Source: Marivivens sp. (lineage in GTDB: Bacteria; Pseudomonadota; Alphaproteobacteria; Rhodobacterales; Rhodobacteraceae). From it: a stretch of 64,000 bases of DNA. The translations under genes and the position numbers were made by a program. Below are positions 28,746 through 37,299 of the stretch, in pieces. A model generated the notes under the pieces. The model was not told the origin of the DNA. It ran no database searches and was given only the letters and a program-made list of their open reading frames with translations. The stretch is taken from NCBI GenBank assembly GCA_017643845.1, contig JAEPMR010000010.1, positions 1 through 64,000 on the forward strand. The letters run 5' to 3'. Position 1 is the stretch's first letter. Each line of letters opens with the position of its first letter.

Positions 28746-29198
28746 CTACCCCCCCAGCGACATTGCCTTCCTCACCGCCCGTTCGAGACCATCAAGAAAA
28801 CGTGCACGGTCCGCCTTCGAAAACGGTCGCCCACCCCCCTGCCGGAACGGATCCGCCGCTCTGAGATCTGCCATCAGATCGCGCGTTGCCAACGCCTGCC
28901 CCACGTTTGCGTGGGTCAGCATCTCGCCGTCCGCCTTGATGACCAGCGCACCACCTTCGACACAACGCGCCGCGAGCGGGATATCATTGGTCACTACTAC
29001 ATCCCCTGCTGTCGCGCGCTCGGCAATCCACTTATCCGCCTCGTCCGGTCCGTCGGGGACGATCACTGTCTGCACAAGTGGATTGGGGGATGGGCGAATG
29101 CCTCCGTTGCAGACCAAAAACATCTGTAGGCTATGCCGTGTCGCGACGCGCTCGGTCTCTGCCTTCACGGGGCAGGCATCGGCATCCACATAAATCAC
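28746..29198 (-). CDS. YaiI/YqxD family protein (UPF0178)
   Basis: The 150-residue product begins with [11 protein letters not shown], the signature of UPF0178, and has [14 protein letters not shown] and [18 protein letters not shown], giving a PIN-like or NYN-like nuclease fold with conserved Asp residues. The biochemical role is not established. The start is a GTG that overlaps the fghA stop (GTGA), making it the last gene of the rsfS-rlmH-fghA run. Confidence 0.9.
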   Translation of the reverse strand: MIYVDADACPVKAETERVATRHSLQMFLVCNGGIRPSPNPLVQTVIVPDGPDEADKWIAERATAGDVVVTNDIPLAARCVEGGALVIKADGEMLTHANVGQALATRDLMADLRAADPFRQGGGRPFSKADRARFLDGLERAVRKAMSLGG

Positions 29199-30025
29199 CG
29201 CCAGAGCGCCTCGGCGTGAAACGCAACATGCTCTTCGATGAAACTCGAAACAAAGAAATAAGAATGATCATAGCCCCGTTGCAGCCGCATCTGACCCGCT
29301 TGCCGCCGCTCGGCCATCGCCTCCGCCATCGCACCGGTTTTCAACAAGTCCCAGAATTGGTCGTCGGTGCCGGTGTCGATCAACACATCACCGTCGAAGC
29401 CCACCTCCCGCATGAGCAGCGACGCATCATGGGCCGCCCAGGCACTTTCGTCCGTGCCAAGATAGGCGGTCAGCTGCTTGCGCCCCCAATCGCTCTGGGT
29501 CGGGTGGCAAATTGGCGAAAAAGCCGAGACCGAGCGAAACCGCCCCTTAAGCCCCATAGCCAGCGTCAGCGCCCCGTGTCCGCCCATCGAATGGCCGGTG
29601 ATTGCCTGCCGGTCGGGATCAACGGCAAAGCCCTCGGCGATCAGCTCCGGCAACTCATGGCCCACATAATCCCACATCCGGTAATGCGCAGCCCAAGGGC
29701 TCTGGGTCGCATTCACATAGAAGCCTGCCCCCTTACCCAGATCATAGGCCTCGTCATCCGCCACGTCCTCACCGCGCGGGCTGGTATCGGGGAAACACAG
29801 CGCAATCCCCTGTTCCGTGGCCCATTGCTGCGCCCCAGCTTTCACCATCGCATTCTCATGGGTGCAGGTAAGCCCCGAGAGATACCACAGCACCGGCACC
29901 GGCCCCTCTTTCGCTTCCTCCGGCAAGAACAGCCCGAAAGTCATATCCACACCGCAGCTCTGCGATGCGTGGGTATAAACCCCCTGAACACCCCCGAAAC
30001 ACCGGTTTTCTGATACTGTTTTCAT
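29195..30025 (-). CDS. fghA: S-formylglutathione hydrolase
   Basis: FghA hydrolyses S-formylglutathione to formate and glutathione, the second step of glutathione-dependent formaldehyde detoxification; the first enzyme, adhC, is at 56.5 kb in this window. The 276-residue esterase-D protein has [18 protein letters not shown], the nucleophile Ser in [10 protein letters not shown] near 147, and [10 protein letters not shown] and [16 protein letters not shown] carrying the acid and His. It overlaps yaiI at its end and follows rlmH by 49 bp. Confidence 0.93.
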   Translation of the reverse strand: MKTVSENRCFGGVQGVYTHASQSCGVDMTFGLFLPEEAKEGPVPVLWYLSGLTCTHENAMVKAGAQQWATEQGIALCFPDTSPRGEDVADDEAYDLGKGAGFYVNATQSPWAAHYRMWDYVGHELPELIAEGFAVDPDRQAITGHSMGGHGALTLAMGLKGRFRSVSAFSPICHPTQSDWGRKQLTAYLGTDESAWAAHDASLLMREVGFDGDVLIDTGTDDQFWDLLKTGAMAEAMAERRQAGQMRLQRGYDHSYFFVSSFIEEHVAFHAEALWR

Positions 30026-30074
30026 GCGTCATGCCTCCTTGTTGCCCCAGCGCTACCTGAGCCGCAGAGCCTTG

Positions 30075-30545
30075 TCACGCCCGATGATACGGACTTCCGG
30101 CCAGGATCGAAGCTGCGCGATACAGCTGCTCCGCCAACATCACGCGCACTAGCATATGCGGCCACACCATCTTGCCAAACGAGAGCGCCGCATCGGCTTG
30201 CCCGCGCAGCGCGGCATCCAGCCCGTCCGCGCCACCGATCACAAAGGCCACATCCTGCCGCCCCTGATCGCGCCAGCCGCCAATCTGCTCTGCAAATGCG
30301 GGAGAGGTCATCACCTTGCCCCGCTCGTCCATCACACAAACCAAAGCGCCGCTTGGAATGGCCTTCGACAGAAGCGCCGCCTCAGCATTCATGCCGCCGC
30401 CCTTCTTGTCCTCGACCTCAATCACCTGCGCCGGCCCCAGCGCCAGGGCGCGGCCGGTCCGGTCAAATCGTGTCAGGTAATCGTCGATCAAGTCGCGTTC
30501 TGGGCCAGCCCGCAGGCGGCCCACCGCAACGATATGAATGCGCAT
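30075..30545 (-). CDS. rlmH: 23S rRNA (pseudouridine1915-N3)-methyltransferase RlmH
   Basis: RlmH, a SPOUT-family methyltransferase, modifies pseudouridine 1915 in helix 69 of 23S rRNA in the 70S ribosome. The 156-residue product has the SPOUT signatures LDERGK-like VMDERGKVMTSPAFAEQ, FVIGGADGLD with the cofactor knot, and the C-terminal LYRAASILAGSPYHRA. The gene follows rsfS by 15 bp, the conserved rsfS-rlmH pairing. Confidence 0.95.
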   Translation of the reverse strand: MRIHIVAVGRLRAGPERDLIDDYLTRFDRTGRALALGPAQVIEVEDKKGGGMNAEAALLSKAIPSGALVCVMDERGKVMTSPAFAEQIGGWRDQGRQDVAFVIGGADGLDAALRGQADAALSFGKMVWPHMLVRVMLAEQLYRAASILAGSPYHRA

Positions 30546-30560
30546 CAGGTTGCCGTCAGC

Positions 30561-30923
30561 CTAACGCGCGGAGGCAGAACCCACAGGCGTCTGCCACATC
30601 TTTTCCAGCTGGTAGAACTCGCGCACTTCCGGCCGGAACACATGGACGATGACGTCACCGGCGTCGATCAGAACCCAGTCCCCAATATCGGCGCCCTCGA
30701 CCTTGCACAGAACGCCCAGATCGGCCTTCAACCGCTCGGTCAGCTTTTCCGAAATCGCCGCCACTTGCCGCGAGGAGCGACCGGAGGCGATCACCATGTG
30801 ATCGGCCATTTCGGACTTGCCGCGCAGCGAAATCTGCACGATGTCCTCGGCTTTATCATCGTCAAGAGATTTGAGGATCGCGGCGAGGATCTGATTGCTC
30901 GTCGCTTGGTCGGATGCGGTCAT
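30561..30923 (-). CDS. rsfS: Ribosomal silencing factor RsfS
   Basis: RsfS binds ribosomal protein uL14 and blocks subunit joining in stationary phase or starvation. The 120-residue product shows LDDDKAEDIVQISLRGKSEMADHMVIASGRSSRQVAAI and the end VLIDAGDVIVHVFRPEVREFYQLEKMW, which is the family signature. I use the ATG at 30921-30923 (GGTGG before it), though the frame stays open another 38 codons and an upstream non-ATG start cannot be excluded. No nadD is next to it, unlike many bacteria. Confidence 0.92.
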   Translation of the reverse strand: MTASDQATSNQILAAILKSLDDDKAEDIVQISLRGKSEMADHMVIASGRSSRQVAAISEKLTERLKADLGVLCKVEGADIGDWVLIDAGDVIVHVFRPEVREFYQLEKMWQTPVGSASAR

Positions 30924-31133
30924 GGCCGGACCACCCTGAATGACGGCTTGCTCCGTCGTGATGTTGAAAGACAGATCATTGTCCCCCTTGCTGCGCGCCG
31001 CCTGATCCCCGGCGCCGGGATGGTTTGAAAATAGCAATGCCGCCGGTCCATTTCAACGAATCCACGTTGGTCCAGCCGACGGATTGCGGCACCTGACGCA
31101 ATTCTGCCACCGATGCAAGCCCCCGTCGCCCTC

Positions 31134-32456
31134 TCATCTGTCCTTCTGACCCTGTTCCGATCCCAGCATTCGCACTTCCCGCTGCGGGAACGGGATAGAG
31201 ATTCCGTTCGCCTGAAATGCATCCCAGAGCGCCAGATAGACGTTGCCCCGAATATTGGTCAGCCCCTGCGTCGGGTCGGAAATCCAGAATCGCAACACAT
31301 AGTCGACGCTCGAATCCCCGAACCCGGTGATGTGGCAGACGGTTTTCTGGTGGCTCAAAACACGTTCGACACTCTGTGCCGCTTCAATCGCGATCTTGCG
31401 CACCAAATGCGGGTCGTCGTCATAGGAAGTGCCGAAATGAATATCGAGCCGCACGAAATCATTGGAATGCGACCAGTTCACCACCTGCCCGGTGATCAGG
31501 TCTTCGTTCGGAATCAGATATTCCCGCCCGTCCCGTGTGGTAATCGAAACATAGCGCGCGCCCAGCGTGTTGATCCATCCGAACGTCTGACCAAGGCTGA
31601 TCACATCCCCCGGTTTGATCGACTTATCGAGGAGCAGGATCACCCCCGAAACGAGGTTCGAAACAACCTTCTGCAAACCAAAGCCAAGGCCCACACCGAT
31701 GGCACCCGAGAGCACAGCAAGCCCAGTCAGATCCACCCCGACCGCCCGCAACCCGATGAAAAACGCGGCGCCATAAAGCACAAGTTGCAGGAACTTCACC
31801 GTCAGCACCCGCATGGACGGGCTCAGATCGGTTGTCTCCTGAATGCGCACCGCCGTCGCACGCGAAACCACCCGCGCACCTGCGAACAAGACACCGACGA
31901 TCAGAACAGCCTGCAACACAACGAGCAGCGACAGCCGCATCTCGCCCGCCGTTATCGCGATCCCGTCCAATATCGCCTCGGCCTCATCGGTGACGTTCAG
32001 AACGCTGAGCGTGACCCAGATCCACGCGCCGTATCGGATCACCAGACGCAGCAGGTTGTTGGCAATCAGCCGCGTCGCCAACGCCACCACCAGCCATGCC
32101 AGCGACAGCTCCGCCACAATCGCCAGAAGATAGGAGCGTGACGGCCACGTAACCTCGCGCATCACCAGAACAACCGTCCAGATGCCAACCACGAACAGGA
32201 TCAGTCCCATCCGTTTATGCACGACGAGCAAGTAGCGAAGCCGCCATTTCGGCCAGCCCTCTCGGGTCCGCAGCCATTCATGAAGGATCGGCGCAAGCCA
32301 CCGGCGCAAGAGGTATGCCGCCAAAAGCAGCCCCAGCATGATGAGAACTTGATAGGCGTTCCAAGGGCGCAAGAGCGAAGCTAGGAAAATCTCGGTATCG
32401 GCCCAGATACCCTGCCCGATCTCAATGACGTCCGCCTGTGGTGTTTCTTCGTCCAT
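31134..32456 (-). CDS. Larger MscS-family mechanosensitive channel
   Basis: The 440-residue protein has an extended membrane part (about six helices in residues 20-230) and an MscS core: the pore helix AVLSGAIGVGLGFGLQKVVSNLVSGVILLLDKSIKPGD is diagnostic, then ETFGW-like GQTFGWINTLGARYVSI. The ATG at 32454-32456 has GGAGG 3 bp upstream; the open frame extends to 33173 antisense to leuC and that part is not coding. It could be a cyclic-nucleotide-insensitive relative of YnaI/YbdG. It faces leuC over a 269-bp gap. Confidence 0.88.
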   Translation of the reverse strand: MDEETPQADVIEIGQGIWADTEIFLASLLRPWNAYQVLIMLGLLLAAYLLRRWLAPILHEWLRTREGWPKWRLRYLLVVHKRMGLILFVVGIWTVVLVMREVTWPSRSYLLAIVAELSLAWLVVALATRLIANNLLRLVIRYGAWIWVTLSVLNVTDEAEAILDGIAITAGEMRLSLLVVLQAVLIVGVLFAGARVVSRATAVRIQETTDLSPSMRVLTVKFLQLVLYGAAFFIGLRAVGVDLTGLAVLSGAIGVGLGFGLQKVVSNLVSGVILLLDKSIKPGDVISLGQTFGWINTLGARYVSITTRDGREYLIPNEDLITGQVVNWSHSNDFVRLDIHFGTSYDDDPHLVRKIAIEAAQSVERVLSHQKTVCHITGFGDSSVDYVLRFWISDPTQGLTNIRGNVYLALWDAFQANGISIPFPQREVRMLGSEQGQKDR

Positions 32457-32725
32457 TGGCCTCCGATCCGTGCGTCCATCCTGAAGCCTCATTTTGCATG
32501 CGGCAAGTCCAAACAGCACACCCTTGCGAGACTCAGCACTTGGGTATATCTGCCCTTGCATGAAACGTGTTTTTGATATGGATGATCGGGCCCGCTTGCC
32601 GTGGCGCTTCTTTGGCGCGACCCGCACCATTCTGGCTCGACTTTGATCGTTCCGCCCCTCGCTGCAGCGCCTAGTGCTGCAAAATTTGACGTTTCGACAT
32701 TCACACACATCACGGGAGAGGACCC

Positions 32726-34132
32726 ATGTCCCCCAAAACGCTCTATGATAAAATCTGGGACGCTCACGTCGCCCATGAAGATGCAGACGGCACATGCCTG
32801 CTTTACATCGACCGCCACCTCGTCCACGAGGTAACCTCGCCGCAGGCCTTTGAAGGACTGCGCATGGCGGGTCGTCAGGTGCGCGCACCGGAAAAGACAA
32901 TCGCTGTGCCGGATCACAACGTGCCAACAACGATTGGCCGTGAAAACCCCGACCAGATGCCCGAAGACAGCCGCATCCAGGTCGCCGCGCTCGACAAGAA
33001 CGCGAAGGATTTCGGCATTCACTACTACCCCGTCTCCGACGTCCGTCAGGGCATCGTGCACATCGTCGGCCCCGAGCAAGGCTGGACCCTGCCCGGCATG
33101 ACCGTCGTTTGCGGCGACAGCCACACCGCCACCCACGGCGCGTTCGGCTCGCTGGCCCACGGCATCGGCACATCCGAGGTCGAGCACGTGCTCGCCACGC
33201 AGACGCTGATCCAGAAAAAGTCCAAGAACATGAAAGTCGAGATCACCGGCAAACTGCGTCCCGGTGTCACGGCGAAGGACATCACGCTTTCCGTCATCGG
33301 CAAGACCGGCACCGCCGGCGGCACTGGCTACGTCATCGAATATTGCGGCGAAGCGATCCGCGATCTGTCGATGGAAGGCCGGATGACCGTCTGCAACATG
33401 GCCATCGAAGGCGGCGCTCGCGCTGGCCTGATCGCGCCCGACGAGAAAACCTTCGAATATGTCAAAGGCCGCCCGCACGCGCCAAAAGGTGCCGCATGGG
33501 AAGCCGCTCTGACCTACTGGAAGACCCTCTTCTCCGATGATGACGCCCATTGGGACAAGGTCATCACCATCAAGGGCGAAGATATCGCACCCGTCGTCAC
33601 CTGGGGCACCTCGCCCGAGGACGTGCTGCCGATCACCGATGTCGTTCCCGCGCCGGAAAGCTTCTCCGGCGGCAAGGTCGGCGCCGCCCAGCGCGCGCTC
33701 GAATACATGGGCCTGACCGCCGGTCAGCGTCTGCAGGACATCGAGATCGACACCGTCTTTATCGGCTCCTGCACCAACGGCCGGATCGAAGACCTCCGCG
33801 CCGCCGCTGACGTGGTCAAAGGCAAGAAGGTCAAAGACGGCCTCCGCGCCATGGTCGTGCCCGGCTCCGGTCTGGTCCGTGCCCAAGCCGAAGAGGAAGG
33901 CCTTGCCGATATCTTCAAGGAAGCCGGTTTCGAGTGGCGGATGGCAGGGTGCTCCATGTGCCTCGCGATGAACCCAGACCAGCTCGCCCCTGGCGAGCGC
34001 TGCGCTGCGACCTCCAACCGGAACTTCGAAGGCCGTCAGGGCCGCGGTGGCCGTACCCACCTGATGTCTCCGGCGATGGCCGCAGCCGCCGCGCTGACCG
34101 GCAAGCTGACCGACGTTCGCGAACTGATGTAA
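32726..34132 (+). CDS. leuC: 3-isopropylmalate dehydratase large subunit
   Basis: LeuC with LeuD isomerises 2-isopropylmalate to 3-isopropylmalate via a [4Fe-4S] cluster in leucine synthesis. The 468-residue product has [29 protein letters not shown] (cluster Cys) and [17 protein letters not shown] (two cluster Cys), all canonical aconitase-superfamily sites. GGAGAGG precedes the ATG. The codon use is strongly biased. leuD follows after 184 bp instead of the usual close coupling. Confidence 0.96.
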   Translation: MSPKTLYDKIWDAHVAHEDADGTCLLYIDRHLVHEVTSPQAFEGLRMAGRQVRAPEKTIAVPDHNVPTTIGRENPDQMPEDSRIQVAALDKNAKDFGIHYYPVSDVRQGIVHIVGPEQGWTLPGMTVVCGDSHTATHGAFGSLAHGIGTSEVEHVLATQTLIQKKSKNMKVEITGKLRPGVTAKDITLSVIGKTGTAGGTGYVIEYCGEAIRDLSMEGRMTVCNMAIEGGARAGLIAPDEKTFEYVKGRPHAPKGAAWEAALTYWKTLFSDDDAHWDKVITIKGEDIAPVVTWGTSPEDVLPITDVVPAPESFSGGKVGAAQRALEYMGLTAGQRLQDIEIDTVFIGSCTNGRIEDLRAAADVVKGKKVKDGLRAMVVPGSGLVRAQAEEEGLADIFKEAGFEWRMAGCSMCLAMNPDQLAPGERCAATSNRNFEGRQGRGGRTHLMSPAMAAAAALTGKLTDVRELM

Positions 34133-34231
34133 TCCAGTGGCCCGATGCGCAGGTCGCGTCGGGCCGCTCTTTCCGATACAAGATAACCAAGGGAGACCGC
34201 GTTAACGATCTGGCAAGTTTCTGCACCTGCG

Positions 34232-34275
34232 ATATGCATAGGTTGTGCATCGGATGTGTATGGATTGTGCATCAC
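34232..34275 (+). repeat. Four tandem 11-bp repeats upstream of leuD
   Basis: Four imperfect units follow without spacer: ATATGCATAGG, TTGTGCATCGG, ATGTGTATGGA and TTGTGCATCAC, consensus (A/T)T(A/G)TG(C/T)AT-GG. The 11-bp period is one turn of the DNA helix and not a codon multiple, so the array is unlikely to be coding. It ends 41 bp before the leuD ATG and could be an operator for cooperative protein binding, or a chance duplication. Confidence 0.55.
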
Positions 34276-34316
34276 GCGAAATCCCCCGTTTTGCCCCTTA
34301 GGGCTATGAGGACACG

Positions 34317-34922
<606 letters not shown>

Positions 34923-34946
34923 GCAATAACGCCACATTCACAATTA

Positions 34947-34985
34947 TTGCCGACACTCCATACGTGTGTCGGCAATTTTATTTTG
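34947..34985 (+). terminator. Rho-independent terminator after leuD
   Basis: A perfect 10-bp stem (TTGCCGACAC at 34947-34956 and GTGTCGGCAA at 34966-34975) with a 9-base loop is followed by TTTTATTTT. Its position 24 bp after the leuD stop ends the leuC-leuD transcript. Confidence 0.88.
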
Positions 34986-34994
34986 CCCGCCTAG

Positions 34995-35077
34995 ATTAGA
35001 TTTTTGCCAACACGCCAATATGCATTTCGATTCATACATATTGCGGCTCCCACTGCATAATGTGGGAAAAATCTAAT
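34995..35077 (+). other. AT-rich structured element (three-way junction)
   Basis: An outer 11-bp perfect stem (ATTAGATTTTT at 34995-35005, AAAAATCTAAT at 35067-35077) encloses two hairpins: CAATATG (35016-35022) with CATATTG (35037-35043), and CCCAC (35049-35053) with GTGGG (35062-35066). The last hairpin abuts the outer stem directly. It may be a structured RNA or a relic of a small inverted-repeat element. It follows a strong terminator, so it would need its own promoter. Confidence 0.45.
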
Positions 35078-35217
35078 ATTTATCAATATGATGTGGCGTA
35101 GCACTACCAGGCCACAATTTCGGCAAAACATGGTTGCAAAGCTGCACCAGTCCCGTCCCAATTGCGCCCCTGTTTTCTGCAACCAGAAGATGGGTTGTTG
35201 AAACGGGAGATCAAATT

Positions 35218-35250
35218 GGGCAACAATGGGGCAAGAATAGGGCAATGGCA
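35218..35250 (+). promoter_or_regulatory. Three GGGCAA direct repeats with 11-bp period
   Basis: GGGCAA occurs at 35218, 35229 and 35240, exactly 11 bp apart, each preceded by an A/T-rich spacer. Direct repeats with 11-bp spacing are the usual binding pattern of OmpR/PhoB-type response regulators. It lies about 90-120 bp upstream of the likely start of the membrane protein gene at 35339. No regulator is identified. Confidence 0.4.
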
Positions 35251-35338
35251 TCGGCTGATGTCTCGACCCGAAATAAAATCACGGGACACGGCAGAGCAAA
35301 GTACTGTGCCGGACCGAGGCGAGAGCAGGAATGAAACC

Positions 35339-36175
35339 ATGAGCCGTTTAACCGGTGCAATCGGGCGTGCGATATTTGTCGTAATGCTGATCACGACCCC
35401 GTCCATTCTTTTGCCCTGGACTCATTCGGATACCATCACGCTCGTCACACTCGTCGCCCTTTTGGCCGGAGCTTACACATTCTTCGAATACAAGAGCGAG
35501 CTTCCCAGCATTCTCGAGTTCCGCGATGCTCCGCCGTTTAACCGTATCCGCTTTTTCGCCCTTTTCACTTCTGTTCTCGCGATCTCGCTTGCCTGCAGTG
35601 GCAAAGTCGCGCCGACAACCCTAACAACCTTCGTTTCCGCGATTGGCGACTCGATCGGTCGCACAATTGATGTCCCGTTCTCACCGGTTCGCCTGATGGT
35701 CCTCATGCTGCCGGAAAATGCGCCGCCGAGCCTTTATTCAACAGTCAGAACAGCAGCAGGTGTCTCCTATCTGGTCTCCGTTCTTGCTATCGCCGCGTTT
35801 ATCCTGTCCGTCAGGATGAGGGACTGGCCGCATTCGGAAACTGCCTTCAACGTCTGGACGAACCTGCCAAATTTCGATCCAACCGCCGGCGGCGACGTTG
35901 TACACCGCCTCAGCCGCGATAGTCAGCTTAACATTATCTTAGGATTTCTCCTTCCATTCATGGTGCCAGCGGTAATCAAGCTGACGTCCGATATCGTCAA
36001 TCCGATTAGCCTGATGAACCCGCACACACTGATCTGGACGGTTTCGGCATGGGGCGTCATACCTGCATCACTGATCATGCGCGGCATCGCCATGGGCAAA
36101 GTGGCCGAAATGATCACCGAACAGCGCCGCGCCAGCTACGGTGCCGAAGATGGCATGATTGGCAGCGCCGCCTAG
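35339..36175 (+). CDS. Uncharacterised integral membrane protein
   Basis: The 278-residue product is a membrane protein with about six hydrophobic helices (near residues 8-25, 30-48, 73-90, 115-130, 140-165, 205-225 and 235-255), no signal peptidase site and no motif that I recognise. The frame is open upstream to 35162, but the ATG at 35339 follows an AGGA and begins the first hydrophobic helix. It overlaps or abuts the following nuclease-like gene, and both sit between leuD and leuB. A partnership between the two is plausible, but function is unknown. Confidence 0.65.
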   Translation: MSRLTGAIGRAIFVVMLITTPSILLPWTHSDTITLVTLVALLAGAYTFFEYKSELPSILEFRDAPPFNRIRFFALFTSVLAISLACSGKVAPTTLTTFVSAIGDSIGRTIDVPFSPVRLMVLMLPENAPPSLYSTVRTAAGVSYLVSVLAIAAFILSVRMRDWPHSETAFNVWTNLPNFDPTAGGDVVHRLSRDSQLNIILGFLLPFMVPAVIKLTSDIVNPISLMNPHTLIWTVSAWGVIPASLIMRGIAMGKVAEMITEQRRASYGAEDGMIGSAA

Positions 36176-37233
36176 CGTGGTTCCTTTGTATCCTTCTGGC
36201 CTGCTCTGCTCAGTCCGCAGACACGGCGAGGGCCGAAGAATCGACCCTGCGGCTCGCGGTTTATTCGGCCAGCCTCAGCCGTGACGGGCCAGGGATACTG
36301 CTGCATGATATTCTAACTCAGGCGCCTGAAATCGGCGCAATCGTCACGGTCATTACCGAAACTCGGCCAGACATCCTCTTACTCACAGACATCGACTACG
36401 ATGCAGGCGCAACTGCATTGGACGCTTTCCGCACGCAATTGGCGGCTTCGGGTGTCGCTTATCCTTATCACCACGCACCACCACCCAATTCGATACATAT
36501 CACAGGTCTTGATCTGGATGGCGATGGACGGACCTCCTCCCGCGAGGACCGTCAGGGCTACGGGCGATTTTCGGGAGACGGTGGCCTGGCGCTACTCTCA
36601 CGCTTCCCCATCCGCACACCGGATATCAAAAGCTACAGCAATCTACTATGGGCCGAGCTTCCTGACACCGAACTCCCCGAAAACATGACACCAGAGGCAA
36701 AGGCGTTACAACGCCTCTCCTCATCTTCCCACGTCAACATTCCTATCGCCTTGCCGGATGGCTCGACGCTCACAATATTGGCCTACGCTGCCACGCCACC
36801 CGTTTTCGACGACGAATATGACCGCAACGGCCTGCGAAATTCGGCGGAAACGGCCTTCTGGGAGTATTGGCTGGATGGTCATTTCGGCACACTTCCTGAT
36901 CACTTCGCATTAATGGGGAATGCCAACCTCGATCCCGACCGCGGTGATGGACGCCGTGGCGCAATCAGGTCGCTCCTTCGACACCCTGCGTTGCAGGATC
37001 CACTCCCGACTTCTCAAGGTGCAGCCAGTATGCGCCTTGGCGGTGCCGCCGATACCGTCGACTGGCCCGAACCAACCCCCGCCAACATGCGAGTCTCCTA
37101 CATTTTGCCGGCTAGAACATTGACGGTCGCAGCTGTCGGCGTCGTCTGGCCGCCCTCGGGTTCGGCATTTATCAAGACCGTCGAAACCGCCGGACCGCAC
37201 CGCCTTGTCTGGACTGATATCGTTATCCCTTAG
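36049..37233 (+). CDS. Secreted endonuclease/exonuclease/phosphatase-family protein (start uncertain)
   Basis: The C-terminal 340 residues show an exported EEP-like protein: a signal peptide (about LAWFLCILLACSAQSADTARA) is followed by LRLAVYSASLSRDGPGILLHDI, ILLLTDIDYDAG, RFSGDGGLALLSRFPI, LMGNANLDPDRGDGRR with metal-binding Asn/Asp, and a His-Arg-Leu-Val end. Such proteins conserved next to leuB in Rhodobacteraceae have unknown substrate. The only in-frame ATG is at 36049, which overlaps 127 bp of the upstream gene and adds about 41 basic His/Arg-rich residues; no ATG, GTG or TTG precedes the signal peptide. A frameshift, a sequence error, or a non-standard start would explain this. Confidence 0.72.
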   Translation: MGRHTCITDHARHRHGQSGRNDHRTAPRQLRCRRWHDWQRRLAWFLCILLACSAQSADTARAEESTLRLAVYSASLSRDGPGILLHDILTQAPEIGAIVTVITETRPDILLLTDIDYDAGATALDAFRTQLAASGVAYPYHHAPPPNSIHITGLDLDGDGRTSSREDRQGYGRFSGDGGLALLSRFPIRTPDIKSYSNLLWAELPDTELPENMTPEAKALQRLSSSSHVNIPIALPDGSTLTILAYAATPPVFDDEYDRNGLRNSAETAFWEYWLDGHFGTLPDHFALMGNANLDPDRGDGRRGAIRSLLRHPALQDPLPTSQGAASMRLGGAADTVDWPEPTPANMRVSYILPARTLTVAAVGVVWPPSGSAFIKTVETAGPHRLVWTDIVIP

Positions 37234-37299
37234 GGCTTTCTTGACCCTACCCGCGCAACGGGCTACGCGGTGCCAACGCTTTCAGACGAGGAAATTCCA

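Larger units (their letters stand above)
34923..35338. other. 416-bp gene-free region after leuD
   Basis: No gene is supported here. The stretch contains the leuD terminator, an AT-rich element able to fold into a three-way junction, a short hairpin (CAACC / GGTTG, about 35180-35197), and three GGGCAA sequences at 11-bp spacing. Base composition in 34990-35100 is clearly more AT-rich than the surrounding genes. An open frame from 35162 joins the next gene, but the residues encoded before 35339 have no signal or recognisable character. Confidence 0.7.

Noticed and set aside
32560-32646. 28-codon ORF (MKRVFDMDDRAR...) upstream of leuC as a leucine leader peptide
   Set aside because: It has only three Leu codons, none adjacent, and no alternative hairpin or T-run follows, so attenuation is not supported.
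32457-33173. N-terminal extension of the larger MscS gene, antisense to leuC
   Set aside because: The ATG at 32456 has a GGAGG box and starts the family-like sequence; the extension is Arg/Cys-rich and opposite leuC.
32489-34060. 523-codon minus-strand open frame opposite leuC
   Set aside because: leuC is certain and codon-biased; the antisense frame is composed of residues expected from high-GC complement reading and has no domain.
34133-34316. Extra small gene between leuC and leuD
   Set aside because: Open frames here pass through the 11-bp repeat array in all frames without a ribosome site or conserved start.
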